Shown: positions 1-8,184, numbered from the stretch's first letter. The stretch is 12,168 nt of DNA from Mycobacterium sp. (GCA_028706695.1 JAQTVU010000024.1:1-12168), one strand, 5' to 3'. Notes: a model not told the origin generated them from the sequence alone. Numbers and translations are program-made.

Positions 1-1
1 C

Positions 2-1306
2 AGAGCGGTACCGTTGCCGGGCCTGGCGTTGTTCATGGGTGTGGCCATGTCGATCACCGCTTTCCCGGTGCTGGCCCGAATGCTGTTGGAACGCAGAATG
101 AATCGCACCCTGGTAGGTGTGTTAGCCCTTTCCGCGGCTGCCGTCGACGACATTCTGGCCTGGACCTTGTTGGCCTTGGTAACCGCCGTTGTCAAAGGCG
201 GCAGCGCCTTTTCGGTGGCGCGCACCATTGCGTTGTCCCTGGTTTTCGCTGCCGCGTCGGTTGTCGTTCTGAAACCACTGCTCACCCGAATGGTCAGCCG
301 GCACAAGCGCACCGGCCGCATCACGCCCGACATGCTCGCCGTGATCCTGGTCGGCCTGCTGCTGTCCGCATTCATCACCGAACGGATCGGCATTCACGAA
401 ATCTTCGGCGCCTTCCTGTTCGGTGCGATAATGCCGCACAAAGGCGCGCAGGCGTTGCGGCGGGACATCATCGAGCGACTCGAACAGCTCAGTGTGCTTT
501 TGCTGCTGCCGATTTTCTTCGTCACCGTCGGTTTCGGGGTAAACCTGCGGCTGTTCAAGGACCTCGGCTTGCTCTGGCAACTGCTGCTGATTCTCGCCGT
601 GGCGGTCGGCGGCAAATTCTGCGGCGCGTTCGCCGGTGCCCGCATTCAGCGGATGAGTTTCCAGCACAGCGCCGCCATCGCGGTGTCGATGAATACCCGC
701 GGCCTGACCGAATTGGTGATCCTGACGGTCGGACAGCAGGTCGGCGTCCTCGATGATTCGATGTTCACGATGATGGTGGTGATGGCGCTGATCACCACGG
801 TGATGACGGAACCGCTACTGCGCCGCATCTATCCCGACGACGCGGTACGGCGCGACGTCGACGCCGCTGTGGAAGCGGCACCGGCGACCGGACAGAGCTA
901 CCCCGTGCTCGTCGTGGTCGACGACGACCCCAGTGCCCTGACCATGCGGATGATCCAGGTGGCGCAGGACGCGCTGGCAGGCCGTCAGGCCGGCGGAATC
1001 CTGCTCGTGCGCTACCTGGACGGCGCCAACGACGCGGCTCCCCTGGAACTCGGCGCCAACGCAGTCTTCGACATCGCCAGGATGACCGACGCGGCGGAGG
1101 CGCTGGAGAGGTTCGCCGCGCGGACCGCCGCACCCGCTACACCGCTGCGGGTGTGGTGCCGGTTCGGGTCCCCGTCGGGCCGGGACTTGGAGCGGCATAT
1201 CGCGGCCGCCGGCGCAGAAGTCGTCGTGCTCGGCGAGGATTGGATGCGAAGCCACCCGGCGGCGTATGACACGCTCGACACAGTGACGATAAAGGCGGTC
1301 CGCTGA
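2..1306 (+). CDS. CPA2-type cation/proton antiporter, 3' part (start outside window)
   Basis: This is an integral membrane monovalent cation/H+ exchanger of the Na_H_Exchanger (CPA2) family. The frame is open to the left edge, so the start lies upstream; about 434 residues are visible. Numbering from the TTG at 14, the segment at 7-22 (FMGVAMSITAFPVLAR) is a family signature. It is followed by SAAAVDDILAW with an acidic pair at 45-46, where CPA2 exchangers bind the transported ion. Other conserved pieces are LLPIFF (165-169 region) and MNTRGLTEL (226-234). About eight hydrophobic helices are seen up to residue 272. The remaining ~150 residues are soluble, with a VVVDDDPSAL strand-loop and an alternating beta/alpha pattern like a universal-stress-protein fold, as in CHX-type antiporters. 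The DD pair would suggest electrogenic exchange, but the ion (Na+ or K+) cannot be read from sequence. It is convergent with ppc and not in its operon. Confidence 0.9.
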   Translation, partial: RAVPLPGLALFMGVAMSITAFPVLARMLLERRMNRTLVGVLALSAAAVDDILAWTLLALVTAVVKGGSAFSVARTIALSLVFAAASVVVLKPLLTRMVSRHKRTGRITPDMLAVILVGLLLSAFITERIGIHEIFGAFLFGAIMPHKGAQALRRDIIERLEQLSVLLLLPIFFVTVGFGVNLRLFKDLGLLWQLLLILAVAVGGKFCGAFAGARIQRMSFQHSAAIAVSMNTRGLTELVILTVGQQVGVLDDSMFTMMVVMALITTVMTEPLLRRIYPDDAVRRDVDAAVEAAPATGQSYPVLVVVDDDPSALTMRMIQVAQDALAGRQAGGILLVRYLDGANDAAPLELGANAVFDIARMTDAAEALERFAARTAAPATPLRVWCRFGSPSGRDLERHIAAAGAEVVVLGEDWMRSHPAAYDTLDTVTIKAVR

Positions 1307-1324
1307 GTCGGGTCCGCTGAGTCG
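1297..1324. repeat. Perfect 14-bp tandem duplication over the antiporter stop codon
   Basis: The unit GGTCCGCTGAGTCG occurs at 1297-1310 and again, directly abutting, at 1311-1324. The first copy contains the TGA stop of the antiporter (1304-1306) and the second carries a spare TGA at 1318-1320. The repeat fills nearly all of the 23-bp space before the convergent ppc stop. It looks like a replication-slippage duplication. No terminator hairpin is visible between these two convergent genes. Confidence 0.85.
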
Positions 1325-1329
1325 GGGCG

Positions 1330-4137
1330 TCAACCGCTGTTGCGCAGCGCGCTGGCCAGCCCGTTCATCGTCAACAGGATGCCGTGCTGCACCAGCTCGT
1401 CGTCGTCGCCCGAGCGGTAACGGCGGAGCAGCTCGACCTGCAGGTGGTTCAGCGGCTCCAGATACGGAAAACGGTTGAACACCGACCGGGCCAGCGCCGG
1501 GTTGTCGGCGAGCAGGTCGTCGTGGCCGGTGATGAGCTTGTGCATGGCGATGGTCCGCCGGTGCTCCTCGGCGATCTTGTCGAACACCCGGCGCCGCAGC
1601 GATTCGTCGGCCACCAGCTCGGCGTAGCGGGCCGCCAGGCCCAGGTCGCTCTTGGCCAGCACCTGAGCCATGTTCGACAGCACGCTGCGGAAGAACGGCC
1701 ATCGCCGGTACAGCTCGCGCAGGGTCTCCACCCGCTCGTCCGCGCTTTCCGGGCCCGCCGCGATCCACTGCTCGAACGCCCACCCGGTGCCGTACCAGCC
1801 CGGCAGCATCACCCGCGACTGGCTCCATGCCAGCACCCACGGGATGGCGCGCAGGTCCGCGATCGAAGAGGTGGGCCTGCGCGAGGTCGGGCGGCTGCCG
1901 ATGTTGAGTGAGCCGATCTCGCTGACCGGGGTCGAAGCCATGAAGTACTCGACGAAACCCGGTGTGTTGTGGACCAATTCGGTGTAGCACCGCCGTGCCA
2001 GGGCGGCCACCTCGTCGAGCACCGCGTAGGCCGGCTCGGCGGCGTCGCCGAGGCCCTCCACGTCCAGCAGCGTCGACTCCAGGGTGGCCGCCACCAAGCT
2101 CTCCAGGTTCCGTCGCGCCGGCTGCGGCTCGGCGTACTTGGCGGCGACGACCTCGCCCTGCTCGGTGAGCCGCAGCGAACCGTTCACCGCACCCGGGGGC
2201 TGCGCCAGGATGGCCTGGTAACTGGGGCCGCCGCCGCGGCCGACGGTGCCGCCGCGACCGTGGAACAGCCGCAACCGGATGCCCATTTTGCGGGCCACCT
2301 CTACCAGGGCGAGCTCGGCCCGGTAAACCGCCCAGTTGGCGCCCAGGTAGCCGCCGTCCTTGTTGGAGTCGGAGTAGCCGAGCATCACCTCCTGGCAGTC
2401 GCCCTGGGCGGTGACCAGCGCCCGGTAGAGCGGGAGCTTCAGCATCGCGTGCAGGATGGCCGCACCGTTGTGCAGATCGTCGATCGTCTCGAACAGCGGC
2501 GAGATCGCCACCGGGCAGTACGGTTGCGGCCCGGAGGCATCCAGCAGGCCCGCCTCTTTGAGCAGGACCGCGACTTCGAGCACGTCGGACACCGACCGGC
2601 ACATCGAGACGACGTAGTTGGGTATCGCGGCCGGCCCGTAGCGCTCGACGGCGTGGGCGGCCGCCGCGACGACGCCGAGCTCGCGGCGCGCCAGGTCGGA
2701 CAGTCGCGCGTGATCGCCGACGAGTGGACGGCGGGTGCTCAGTTCGCGCGCCAGCAACGCGACCCGCTCGTCTTCGGGCAGCGAATCGTAGTCCGGGTGC
2801 ACCCCGGCCCACGCCAACAGCTCGCCGACCACTTCTTCGTGCACGTCGGAGTTCTGCCGCATGTCCAGGCCGCACAGGTGAAAGCCGAACGTGTGCACAG
2901 CTTCTCGCAACAGCGCCAGCCGGTCGTCGGCCAGCAGCGCACTGCCGTGCGAGCGCAGCGAGGCGTCGACGGTGTCCAGGTCGGCACGCAGTTCGCCCGG
3001 CGTGGCGTACGGCGCCACGCCCAGATCGAGCCGGTGCTGCGGTTTCCGGTCGAGGATCTTCGCGGCGGTCGCGGTGAGCCGGCCGCGGATCACTCGCAGC
3101 GCCCGCCGGTACGGTTCGTCGGCGCGGGTCCGCTCCTCGCCCCCCTCGGCCAGGGCGGCCAGTTCCGGGCTGACCGCGACCAGCCGCGCCGACATCGACA
3201 ACTCCTGCTCCAGCTGGGTGAGTTCGGCCAGGTAGTGCCCCAGCGCGGTGCACGCGGCGCTGCCGGTGGCCAGCCGCACGACGTCGGCCGTCACGTTGGG
3301 GTTTCCGTCGCGGTCCCCGCCGATCCACGAGCCGGGCCGCAGCATCGGGCCCGGCAGCAGGTCGGCGCCGGGCCACCGGGCCCGCAGCGCCTCGCGGACC
3401 TGGGCGTTGACCCGCGGGATCACCCGGAACAACGCGGCCGGGTAATACCGCAACCCCGCGTCGATCTCATCGGAGATCTGCAGCCGGGACACCCGGATGA
3501 GCGCGGTCTGCCACAGCGTGAGGACGTGACGGCGCAACTCGAGTTCGATGTCGCGGCCGTCGGCGGTCTCGGTGCGTCCCTCGGCGCGCAGCCGCATCAA
3601 CTCGGTGATCCGGTGGTGGATGACGAACACGGTGCGCCGCCGGGTCTCGGTGGGATGGGCGGTGATCACCGGCGAGACCAGGGCGCCGCGCAGCGCGTCG
3701 GCGACGGTCGCCGAATCAAGCCCGGCGGCGTCGAGCTTGGCGTAGGTCACGGCCAGGGTGCTTTCCTGCGGCGGCTCGCCGGCCGCGACGTGGATCGCGC
3801 GGCGCCGCTCCCGGTGGATGTCCTCGGCGACGTTGGCCAGCAGCGCGAAATGGCTGAACGCGCGGATCACCGGAATCGCCAGACGGATGTCGATGCCGGA
3901 GAACATGCGCGACATCTCGGTGCGGTCGATCTCGGAACGCCGCACCCGGAAGGCCTCCACCCGGGCGCGCTCGACGAGGTCGAACACCGCCTCGCCGTTC
4001 TGCTCGCGCACGGTGTCGCCGAGCATGGCGCCCAGCAGCCGGATGTCGGCGCGCATCGGCTCGGTGGCTTCGCGGCCGACTCGGGTCCGCTGCACGGCGC
4101 CGATCGGCTCCAGCGCGGTGTCGGATACCTCAACCAT
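1330..4137 (-). CDS. ppc: Phosphoenolpyruvate carboxylase
   Basis: This cytoplasmic enzyme carboxylates phosphoenolpyruvate with bicarbonate to give oxaloacetate and phosphate, refilling the TCA cycle. The protein is 935 residues, normal for bacterial PEPC. Motifs in order are TAHPTE at 159-164 with the catalytic His161, GDRDGNP at 274-280, GYSDSNKDGGYL at 587-598, the glycine-rich FHGRGGTVGRGGG loop at 625-637, and PWVLAWSQSRVMLPGWYGTG near the C-terminus. The chain ends RNSG where most family members end NTG. I start at the ATG at 4137 (MVEVSD). An upstream extension of 24 Arg/Pro-rich residues to 4209 is open but does not look like PEPC. There is no Shine-Dalgarno before 4137. The gene follows secG by 121 bp on the same strand, so it may be read through from the glycolytic operon or from its own leaderless promoter. 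Linkage to gap-pgk-tpiA fits a supply of PEP from lower glycolysis. Confidence 0.97.
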   Translation of the reverse strand: MVEVSDTALEPIGAVQRTRVGREATEPMRADIRLLGAMLGDTVREQNGEAVFDLVERARVEAFRVRRSEIDRTEMSRMFSGIDIRLAIPVIRAFSHFALLANVAEDIHRERRRAIHVAAGEPPQESTLAVTYAKLDAAGLDSATVADALRGALVSPVITAHPTETRRRTVFVIHHRITELMRLRAEGRTETADGRDIELELRRHVLTLWQTALIRVSRLQISDEIDAGLRYYPAALFRVIPRVNAQVREALRARWPGADLLPGPMLRPGSWIGGDRDGNPNVTADVVRLATGSAACTALGHYLAELTQLEQELSMSARLVAVSPELAALAEGGEERTRADEPYRRALRVIRGRLTATAAKILDRKPQHRLDLGVAPYATPGELRADLDTVDASLRSHGSALLADDRLALLREAVHTFGFHLCGLDMRQNSDVHEEVVGELLAWAGVHPDYDSLPEDERVALLARELSTRRPLVGDHARLSDLARRELGVVAAAAHAVERYGPAAIPNYVVSMCRSVSDVLEVAVLLKEAGLLDASGPQPYCPVAISPLFETIDDLHNGAAILHAMLKLPLYRALVTAQGDCQEVMLGYSDSNKDGGYLGANWAVYRAELALVEVARKMGIRLRLFHGRGGTVGRGGGPSYQAILAQPPGAVNGSLRLTEQGEVVAAKYAEPQPARRNLESLVAATLESTLLDVEGLGDAAEPAYAVLDEVAALARRCYTELVHNTPGFVEYFMASTPVSEIGSLNIGSRPTSRRPTSSIADLRAIPWVLAWSQSRVMLPGWYGTGWAFEQWIAAGPESADERVETLRELYRRWPFFRSVLSNMAQVLAKSDLGLAARYAELVADESLRRRVFDKIAEEHRRTIAMHKLITGHDDLLADNPALARSVFNRFPYLEPLNHLQVELLRRYRSGDDDELVQHGILLTMNGLASALRNSG

Positions 4138-4150
4138 GGGTCCAAGTATC
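4138..4150 (-). promoter_or_regulatory. Possible leaderless promoter of ppc (-10 GATACT)
   Basis: On the minus strand GATACT (4150-4145) is followed by exactly 7 nt and then the ppc ATG. The two positions most important in a -10 element, A at 2 and T at 6, are present, and four of six bases match TATAAT. The expected transcription start would be the A of the ATG. Lack of a Shine-Dalgarno sequence agrees with this. No convincing -35 is seen. Confidence 0.35.
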
Positions 4151-4209
4151 GGCGGGGACGACCGGGCCCGCCCGCCGGGAACCCGAACGTGCGACCGGCG
4201 ACGGGTCAC

Positions 4210-4224
4210 CGGCGCGTCGCGCCG
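4210..4224. promoter_or_regulatory. 15-nt dyad in the secG-ppc spacer
   Basis: CGGCGCG-T-CGCGCCG has perfect 7-bp arms around one central base. It lies between the secG stop (4259) and the ppc start (4137). With essentially no loop and no T-run it is more like an operator or a weak processing or pausing site than a classical terminator. GC richness makes such dyads fairly easy to find by chance. Confidence 0.3.
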
Positions 4225-4258
4225 TGGATGTCACACTCGGCGGCGGGGTCTCGGGCGC

Positions 4259-4492
4259 TCAGCGGTATTTGATGAGCAGCGCCATCCCGACGATGCACAC
4301 CAGCCAGATGCCGACGATGAACAGCGTCAACCGGTCGAGGTTCTTCTCCACCACCGTCGACCCGGACAGGCTGGACTGCACACCCCCACCGAACAGCGTC
4401 GACAGGCCGCCACCCTTGGCGCGGTGCAACAGCACCAGCAACACCACCAGAATGCTGGAGACGACCAACGTGATCTGCAGGGCCAGTTGCAT
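4259..4492 (-). CDS. secG: Preprotein translocase subunit SecG
   Basis: SecG is the small third subunit of the SecYEG channel in the cytoplasmic membrane and assists SecA-driven export of unfolded proteins. The 77-residue product has two hydrophobic helices, about residues 3-22 and 55-74. Between them is the typical cytoplasmic loop with AKGGGLSTLFGGG and SSLSGSTVVEKNLDRLT. Length and loop are classic for actinobacterial SecG. The ATG at 4492 is used; there is no clear Shine-Dalgarno before it. secG lies 72 bp downstream of tpiA on the same strand, the usual position after the triosephosphate genes in mycobacteria and many other bacteria, and 121 bp upstream of ppc. Confidence 0.96.
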   Translation of the reverse strand: MQLALQITLVVSSILVVLLVLLHRAKGGGLSTLFGGGVQSSLSGSTVVEKNLDRLTLFIVGIWLVCIVGMALLIKYR

Positions 4493-4505
4493 GAACGGTA
4501 GTTTA
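4493..4505 (-). promoter_or_regulatory. Possible leaderless promoter of secG (-10 TAAACT)
   Basis: On the minus strand TAAACT (4505-4500) fits the mycobacterial -10 pattern TANNNT and is followed by exactly 7 nt and the secG ATG, so transcription would start at the A of the start codon. secG lacks a Shine-Dalgarno sequence, as expected for a leaderless mRNA. This would give secG (and perhaps ppc) expression apart from the gap-pgk-tpiA transcript. No good -35 is visible. Confidence 0.45.
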
Positions 4506-4564
4506 GCTGGTCACGATCGGGGTGTGGGTCGTGCCAGGCCCGACGTCGGACGCCCGACTTCCGA

Positions 4565-5350
4565 CTAGGGAAGCGGCCCACCGGCGGCGATCGCGGCCAG
4601 CGTCGCGAACTGCTCCCCGTCCAGCGACGCCCCACCGACCAGGCCGCCGTCGATGTCGTCCCGGGCGACGAGTTCGCCGACGTTCTTGGCGTTCATCGAG
4701 CCCCCGTAGAGGATCCGGACGGCGGCGGCGACCCGCGGCGACGCCAGCGAGGCCAGCTCCGCGCGGATCGCGGCGCACATCTGCTGCGCGTCGGCGGCGC
4801 CGGCCACCCGGCCGGTGCCGATCGCCCACACCGGCTCGTAGGCGATGACGGCCTTGCCGATCTGCTCGGCCGAGAGCCCGGCCAGCGAGCCGCGCAGCTG
4901 CTCGAGGTTGTGCGCGAGGTGGTTTCCGGCCTCCCGAATCTCGAGGTGTTCGCCGATGCAGACGATGGGGGTAAGCGCGTGCTTGAGCGCGGCGGCGGCC
5001 TTGGCGGCCACCAGCGCGTCGTCCTCGTGGTGGTAGCTGCGCCGCTCGGAGTGCCCGACGACGACGAAGGTGCAGCCCAGCTTGGCCAGGAAGGCGCCGC
5101 TGATGTCACCGGTGTAGGCGCCCTGATCGTGCTGGGACAGGTCCTGTGCCCCGTAGGTCAGCCGCAGCTTGTCACCGTCGACCAGGGTCTGCACGCTGCG
5201 CAGGTCGGTGAACGGCGGCAGCACCGCCACGTCGACCTGGTCGTAGTACTTGTCGGGCAATGCGAACGCGATCTTCTGCACCAGCGCGATCGCCTCGAAG
5301 TGGTTGAGGTTCATCTTCCAGTTGCCGGCGATCAGTGGCTTGCGGCTCAC
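4565..5350 (-). CDS. tpiA: Triosephosphate isomerase
   Basis: This enzyme interconverts dihydroxyacetone phosphate and glyceraldehyde 3-phosphate in glycolysis and gluconeogenesis in the cytoplasm. The 261-residue protein is a single TIM barrel of normal length. GNWKMN at 9-14 supplies Asn10 and Lys12. GHSERR holds the catalytic His100. YEPVWAIGTG (171-180) holds the catalytic base Glu172. The phosphate-binding YGGSMN (215-220) and GGLVGGASL (235-243) are intact. The start is a GTG at 5350 whose last two bases fall in the pgk stop, a GTGA overlap that points to translational coupling with pgk. There is no other start nearby that keeps the N-terminal strand. The gene ends 72 bp before secG. 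Confidence 0.98.
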   Translation of the reverse strand: MSRKPLIAGNWKMNLNHFEAIALVQKIAFALPDKYYDQVDVAVLPPFTDLRSVQTLVDGDKLRLTYGAQDLSQHDQGAYTGDISGAFLAKLGCTFVVVGHSERRSYHHEDDALVAAKAAAALKHALTPIVCIGEHLEIREAGNHLAHNLEQLRGSLAGLSAEQIGKAVIAYEPVWAIGTGRVAGAADAQQMCAAIRAELASLASPRVAAAVRILYGGSMNAKNVGELVARDDIDGGLVGGASLDGEQFATLAAIAAGGPLP

Positions 5351-6597
5351 CGGTCCGCTCCACTCGGGTGGGGGCGGCCCAGTACCTCGATGCCGGGCAG
5401 CGCCTTACCCTCCAGGTATTCCAGCGAGGCGCCCCCGCCGGTGGAGATGTGGGAGAAGTCGCGCTCCGCGATGCCCAGCGCGCGCACCGCCGCCGCGGAG
5501 TCACCGCCGCCGACCACGCTGAATGCGCCCTTGCCGGTCGCCGCGGCGATCGCCTCGGCGACGCCCTTGGTGCCCGCGGCGAAGGCCGGGAGCTCGAACA
5601 CGCCCATCGGGCCGTTCCAGAAAATCGTTGCGGCGTTGGACAACAGCGTGCCGAACCGTTTGACCGAGCCCGGCCCGATGTCCAGTCCCATCGCGTCGTC
5701 CGGGATGGCGTTTGCCGCAACGGTCCGGGGGGTCGCCTGGGCGGCGAATTTCTCGCCCACCACGATGTCCACCGGCAGCCGCAGCACGTCGCAATAGTCG
5801 TCGAGCAGCCTGCGGCAGGTCGGCACCATCTGTGCTTCCAGCAACGATTTTCCTACTGAAAACCCTTCTGCGGCAAGAAAAGTGAAGCACATCCCACCGC
5901 CGATGAGGATGCTGTCGGCCTTGGTGGCCAGCGACTCGATGACGCCGAGCTTGTCGGACACCTTCGATCCGCCGAGCACCACCGCATAGGGCCGACGGGT
6001 GGAATCGGTCAACTGCCCCAGCACCCGGATCTCCTCGGCCACCAGCGTGCCGGCGTAGTGCGGCAGCAACGTGGCGACGTCGTAGACGGATGCCTGCTTG
6101 CGGTGCACCACGCCGAAGCCGTCCGAGACGAAAGCACCTGTGGGAAGCACTAACTCGGCAAGCTGGCGGGCCAGCGCCAGTCGCTCGCGGTCGTCCTTGC
6201 TGGTTTCGCGCGCATCGAAGCGGATGTTTTCCAGCAGCAGGATGTCGCCGCCGGTCAAGCCCTCGGCGCGGGCCCGCGCGTCGGCGCCGACGACTCGGGA
6301 GCCATCGCAGCCGGCCAACTGCACGTGCCGGCCCAGCCGCTCGCCCAGGGCCGCGGCGACCGGCGCCAACGACAGCTTGGGGTCCGGGCCGTCCTTGGGC
6401 CGGCCCAGGTGCGCGGCGACCACCACCTTGGCGCCGGCGTCGAGCAGCGCCGTCAACGTGGGCACCGAGGCGGCGATGCGGCCGGGATCGGTGATCGAGC
6501 CACCGTCGTCCAGCGGCACGTTGAGGTCCGAGCGCACCAACACGCCGCGACCCGACACTCCCTCGGCAAGGAGATCATCCAGCGTTGGAACCGTCAC
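5347..6597 (-). CDS. pgk: Phosphoglycerate kinase
   Basis: Pgk transfers phosphate from 1,3-bisphosphoglycerate to ADP, giving 3-phosphoglycerate and ATP, the first ATP-yielding step of lower glycolysis. The 416-residue monomer has both lobes. VRSDLNVPL (21-29) and HLGRP (63-67) bind the triose. GGSKVSDK (209-216), IFWNGPMGVFE (325-335) and GGGDSAAA (363-370) form the nucleotide and hinge side. STGGGASLEYLEGK (385-398) closes the C-terminus. The start is GTG at 6597, 4 bp after the gap stop, and the stop overlaps the tpiA start by 4 bp. No strong Shine-Dalgarno is seen, consistent with coupling to gap translation. One oddity is that codons for residues about 239-252 (5842-5883) mostly end in A or T, unlike the rest of the gene. 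Confidence 0.98.
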   Translation of the reverse strand: MTVPTLDDLLAEGVSGRGVLVRSDLNVPLDDGGSITDPGRIAASVPTLTALLDAGAKVVVAAHLGRPKDGPDPKLSLAPVAAALGERLGRHVQLAGCDGSRVVGADARARAEGLTGGDILLLENIRFDARETSKDDRERLALARQLAELVLPTGAFVSDGFGVVHRKQASVYDVATLLPHYAGTLVAEEIRVLGQLTDSTRRPYAVVLGGSKVSDKLGVIESLATKADSILIGGGMCFTFLAAEGFSVGKSLLEAQMVPTCRRLLDDYCDVLRLPVDIVVGEKFAAQATPRTVAANAIPDDAMGLDIGPGSVKRFGTLLSNAATIFWNGPMGVFELPAFAAGTKGVAEAIAAATGKGAFSVVGGGDSAAAVRALGIAERDFSHISTGGGASLEYLEGKALPGIEVLGRPHPSGADR

Positions 6598-6601
6598 GGG
6601 T

Positions 6602-7633
<1,032 letters not shown>

Positions 7634-7638
7634 GTTTT

Positions 7639-7646
7639 CTTCCCCT
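7639..7646 (-). promoter_or_regulatory. Ribosome binding site of gap
   Basis: AGGGGAAG on the minus strand ends 5 nt before the GTG at 7633. It fixes the otherwise uncertain GTG as the start of gap. Confidence 0.7.
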
Positions 7647-7681
7647 GTCTTCCTGAGTCCGCTGATGGTGCGCCTGGCGCC

Positions 7682-7687
7682 AGCCTA
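7682..7687 (-). promoter_or_regulatory. Possible -10 element for gap
   Basis: TAGGCT on the minus strand fits TANNNT and would give a leader of about 40 nt that includes the gap ribosome binding site. A 10-bp palindrome, CTGGCGCCAG (7674-7683), overlaps the expected start region and could be an operator. No recognisable -35 stands 16-18 bp upstream, so this is a weak call. Confidence 0.2.
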
Positions 7688-7689
7688 GA

Positions 7690-8115
7690 TCAGTGACATC
7701 CGGGGCCGTTCCGCCGGTACGTGTGCTCGATGTTTGCCGCCCCGTAAGATTCCCGCCTTGCGCGGCGGGGCTGCGGGTGACCCCGGGCCGCCCCGTCCGC
7801 CCGAGCGATGAGCCGTCCGTGCCGAATGACGGCCCGGGTTGACCGCGATTTGCTCCGCCGTCGGGCCCACGCAGCCGGGATCGCCGACCGGCGCGGCGCG
7901 GATCTGCGACGGCTGCCACACCTCAGGCCGGCCGCCGGCCCGATTTTGAATTCAACGCGCGCCGCATCCGGTTCGATAACGCGCCCAATTCCGGTGCCGA
8001 TGTTTGGCTCGCCATCGGATTCGACGACCGCCGGCTCTGAAATCGAAACGACACATCCACGAGCACCCGGGTCGACCCGCGGACCGGGGCCCCGCCGAGC
8101 GGCAATGACCACCAC
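7690..8115 (-). CDS. Doubtful ORF upstream of gap, strong ribosome binding site
   Basis: I do not recognise this 141-residue product. The reason to list it is the start: AGGAGGAG (8122-8129) stands 6 nt before GTG GTG at 8115, the best Shine-Dalgarno in the window. The N-terminal half (MVVIAARRGPG, then IGTGIGRVIEPDAARVEF) is of protein-like composition. The C-terminal half is very rich in arginine and serine and looks like an out-of-frame reading of GC-rich DNA, so a frameshifted remnant or a chance frame is quite possible. There is no membrane segment or signal peptide. It runs in the same direction as gap and ends 56 bp before it, so it could also act as a leader ORF. Confidence 0.2.
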   Translation of the reverse strand: MVVIAARRGPGPRVDPGARGCVVSISEPAVVESDGEPNIGTGIGRVIEPDAARVEFKIGPAAGLRCGSRRRSAPRRSAIPAAWARRRSKSRSTRAVIRHGRLIARADGAARGHPQPRRARRESYGAANIEHTYRRNGPGCH

Positions 8116-8121
8116 GAACGA

Positions 8122-8129
8122 CTCCTCCT
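8122..8129 (-). promoter_or_regulatory. Consensus-like Shine-Dalgarno upstream of the doubtful ORF
   Basis: AGGAGGAG on the minus strand is followed by TCGTTC and then GTG. Spacing and sequence are near ideal. It may be real, or a coincidence in a region with little other coding evidence. Confidence 0.35.
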
Positions 8130-8163
8130 GGGCCCGTTGACGATTGCGGAGTTGCGCCCATCC

Positions 8164-8184
8164 GTGACACCGTCGTGATGTCAC
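8164..8184. promoter_or_regulatory. Inverted repeat GTGACA-N9-TGTCAC
   Basis: Perfect 6-bp arms at 8164-8169 and 8179-8184 flank a 9-nt spacer. The site is 156 bp before the start of the + strand secreted-protein gene and upstream of everything on the minus strand. The spacing does not fit the mycobacterial CRP site (GTGA-N6-TCAC). It could be an operator for an unidentified regulator. Confidence 0.35.

Noticed and set aside
1969..4272. Very long + strand open frame opposite ppc (and a second minus-strand frame at 815-3376)
   Set aside because: The true ppc frame has every PEPC motif. The others have Arg/Gly/Pro/Gln-rich sequence with no family features, typical of shadow frames in GC-rich DNA.
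4545..4565. Hairpin between tpiA and secG (GTCGGA ... TCCGAC, with an alternative GTCGG-ACGC-CCGAC)
   Set aside because: Short, competing foldings and no T-run; too weak to call a terminator or attenuator.
7930..8040. + strand protein-like stretch (DFEFNARRIRFDN then GADVWLAIGFDDRRL) in the long intergenic region
   Set aside because: No ATG, GTG or TTG start lies in this frame after the stop at 7840-7842. It may be a remnant, but it cannot be called a gene from this sequence.
8164..8184. CRP-type operator
   Set aside because: The CRP site needs GTGA-N6-TCAC; the outer arms here are much further apart, and the inner GTGA-TG-TCAC pair is too close.
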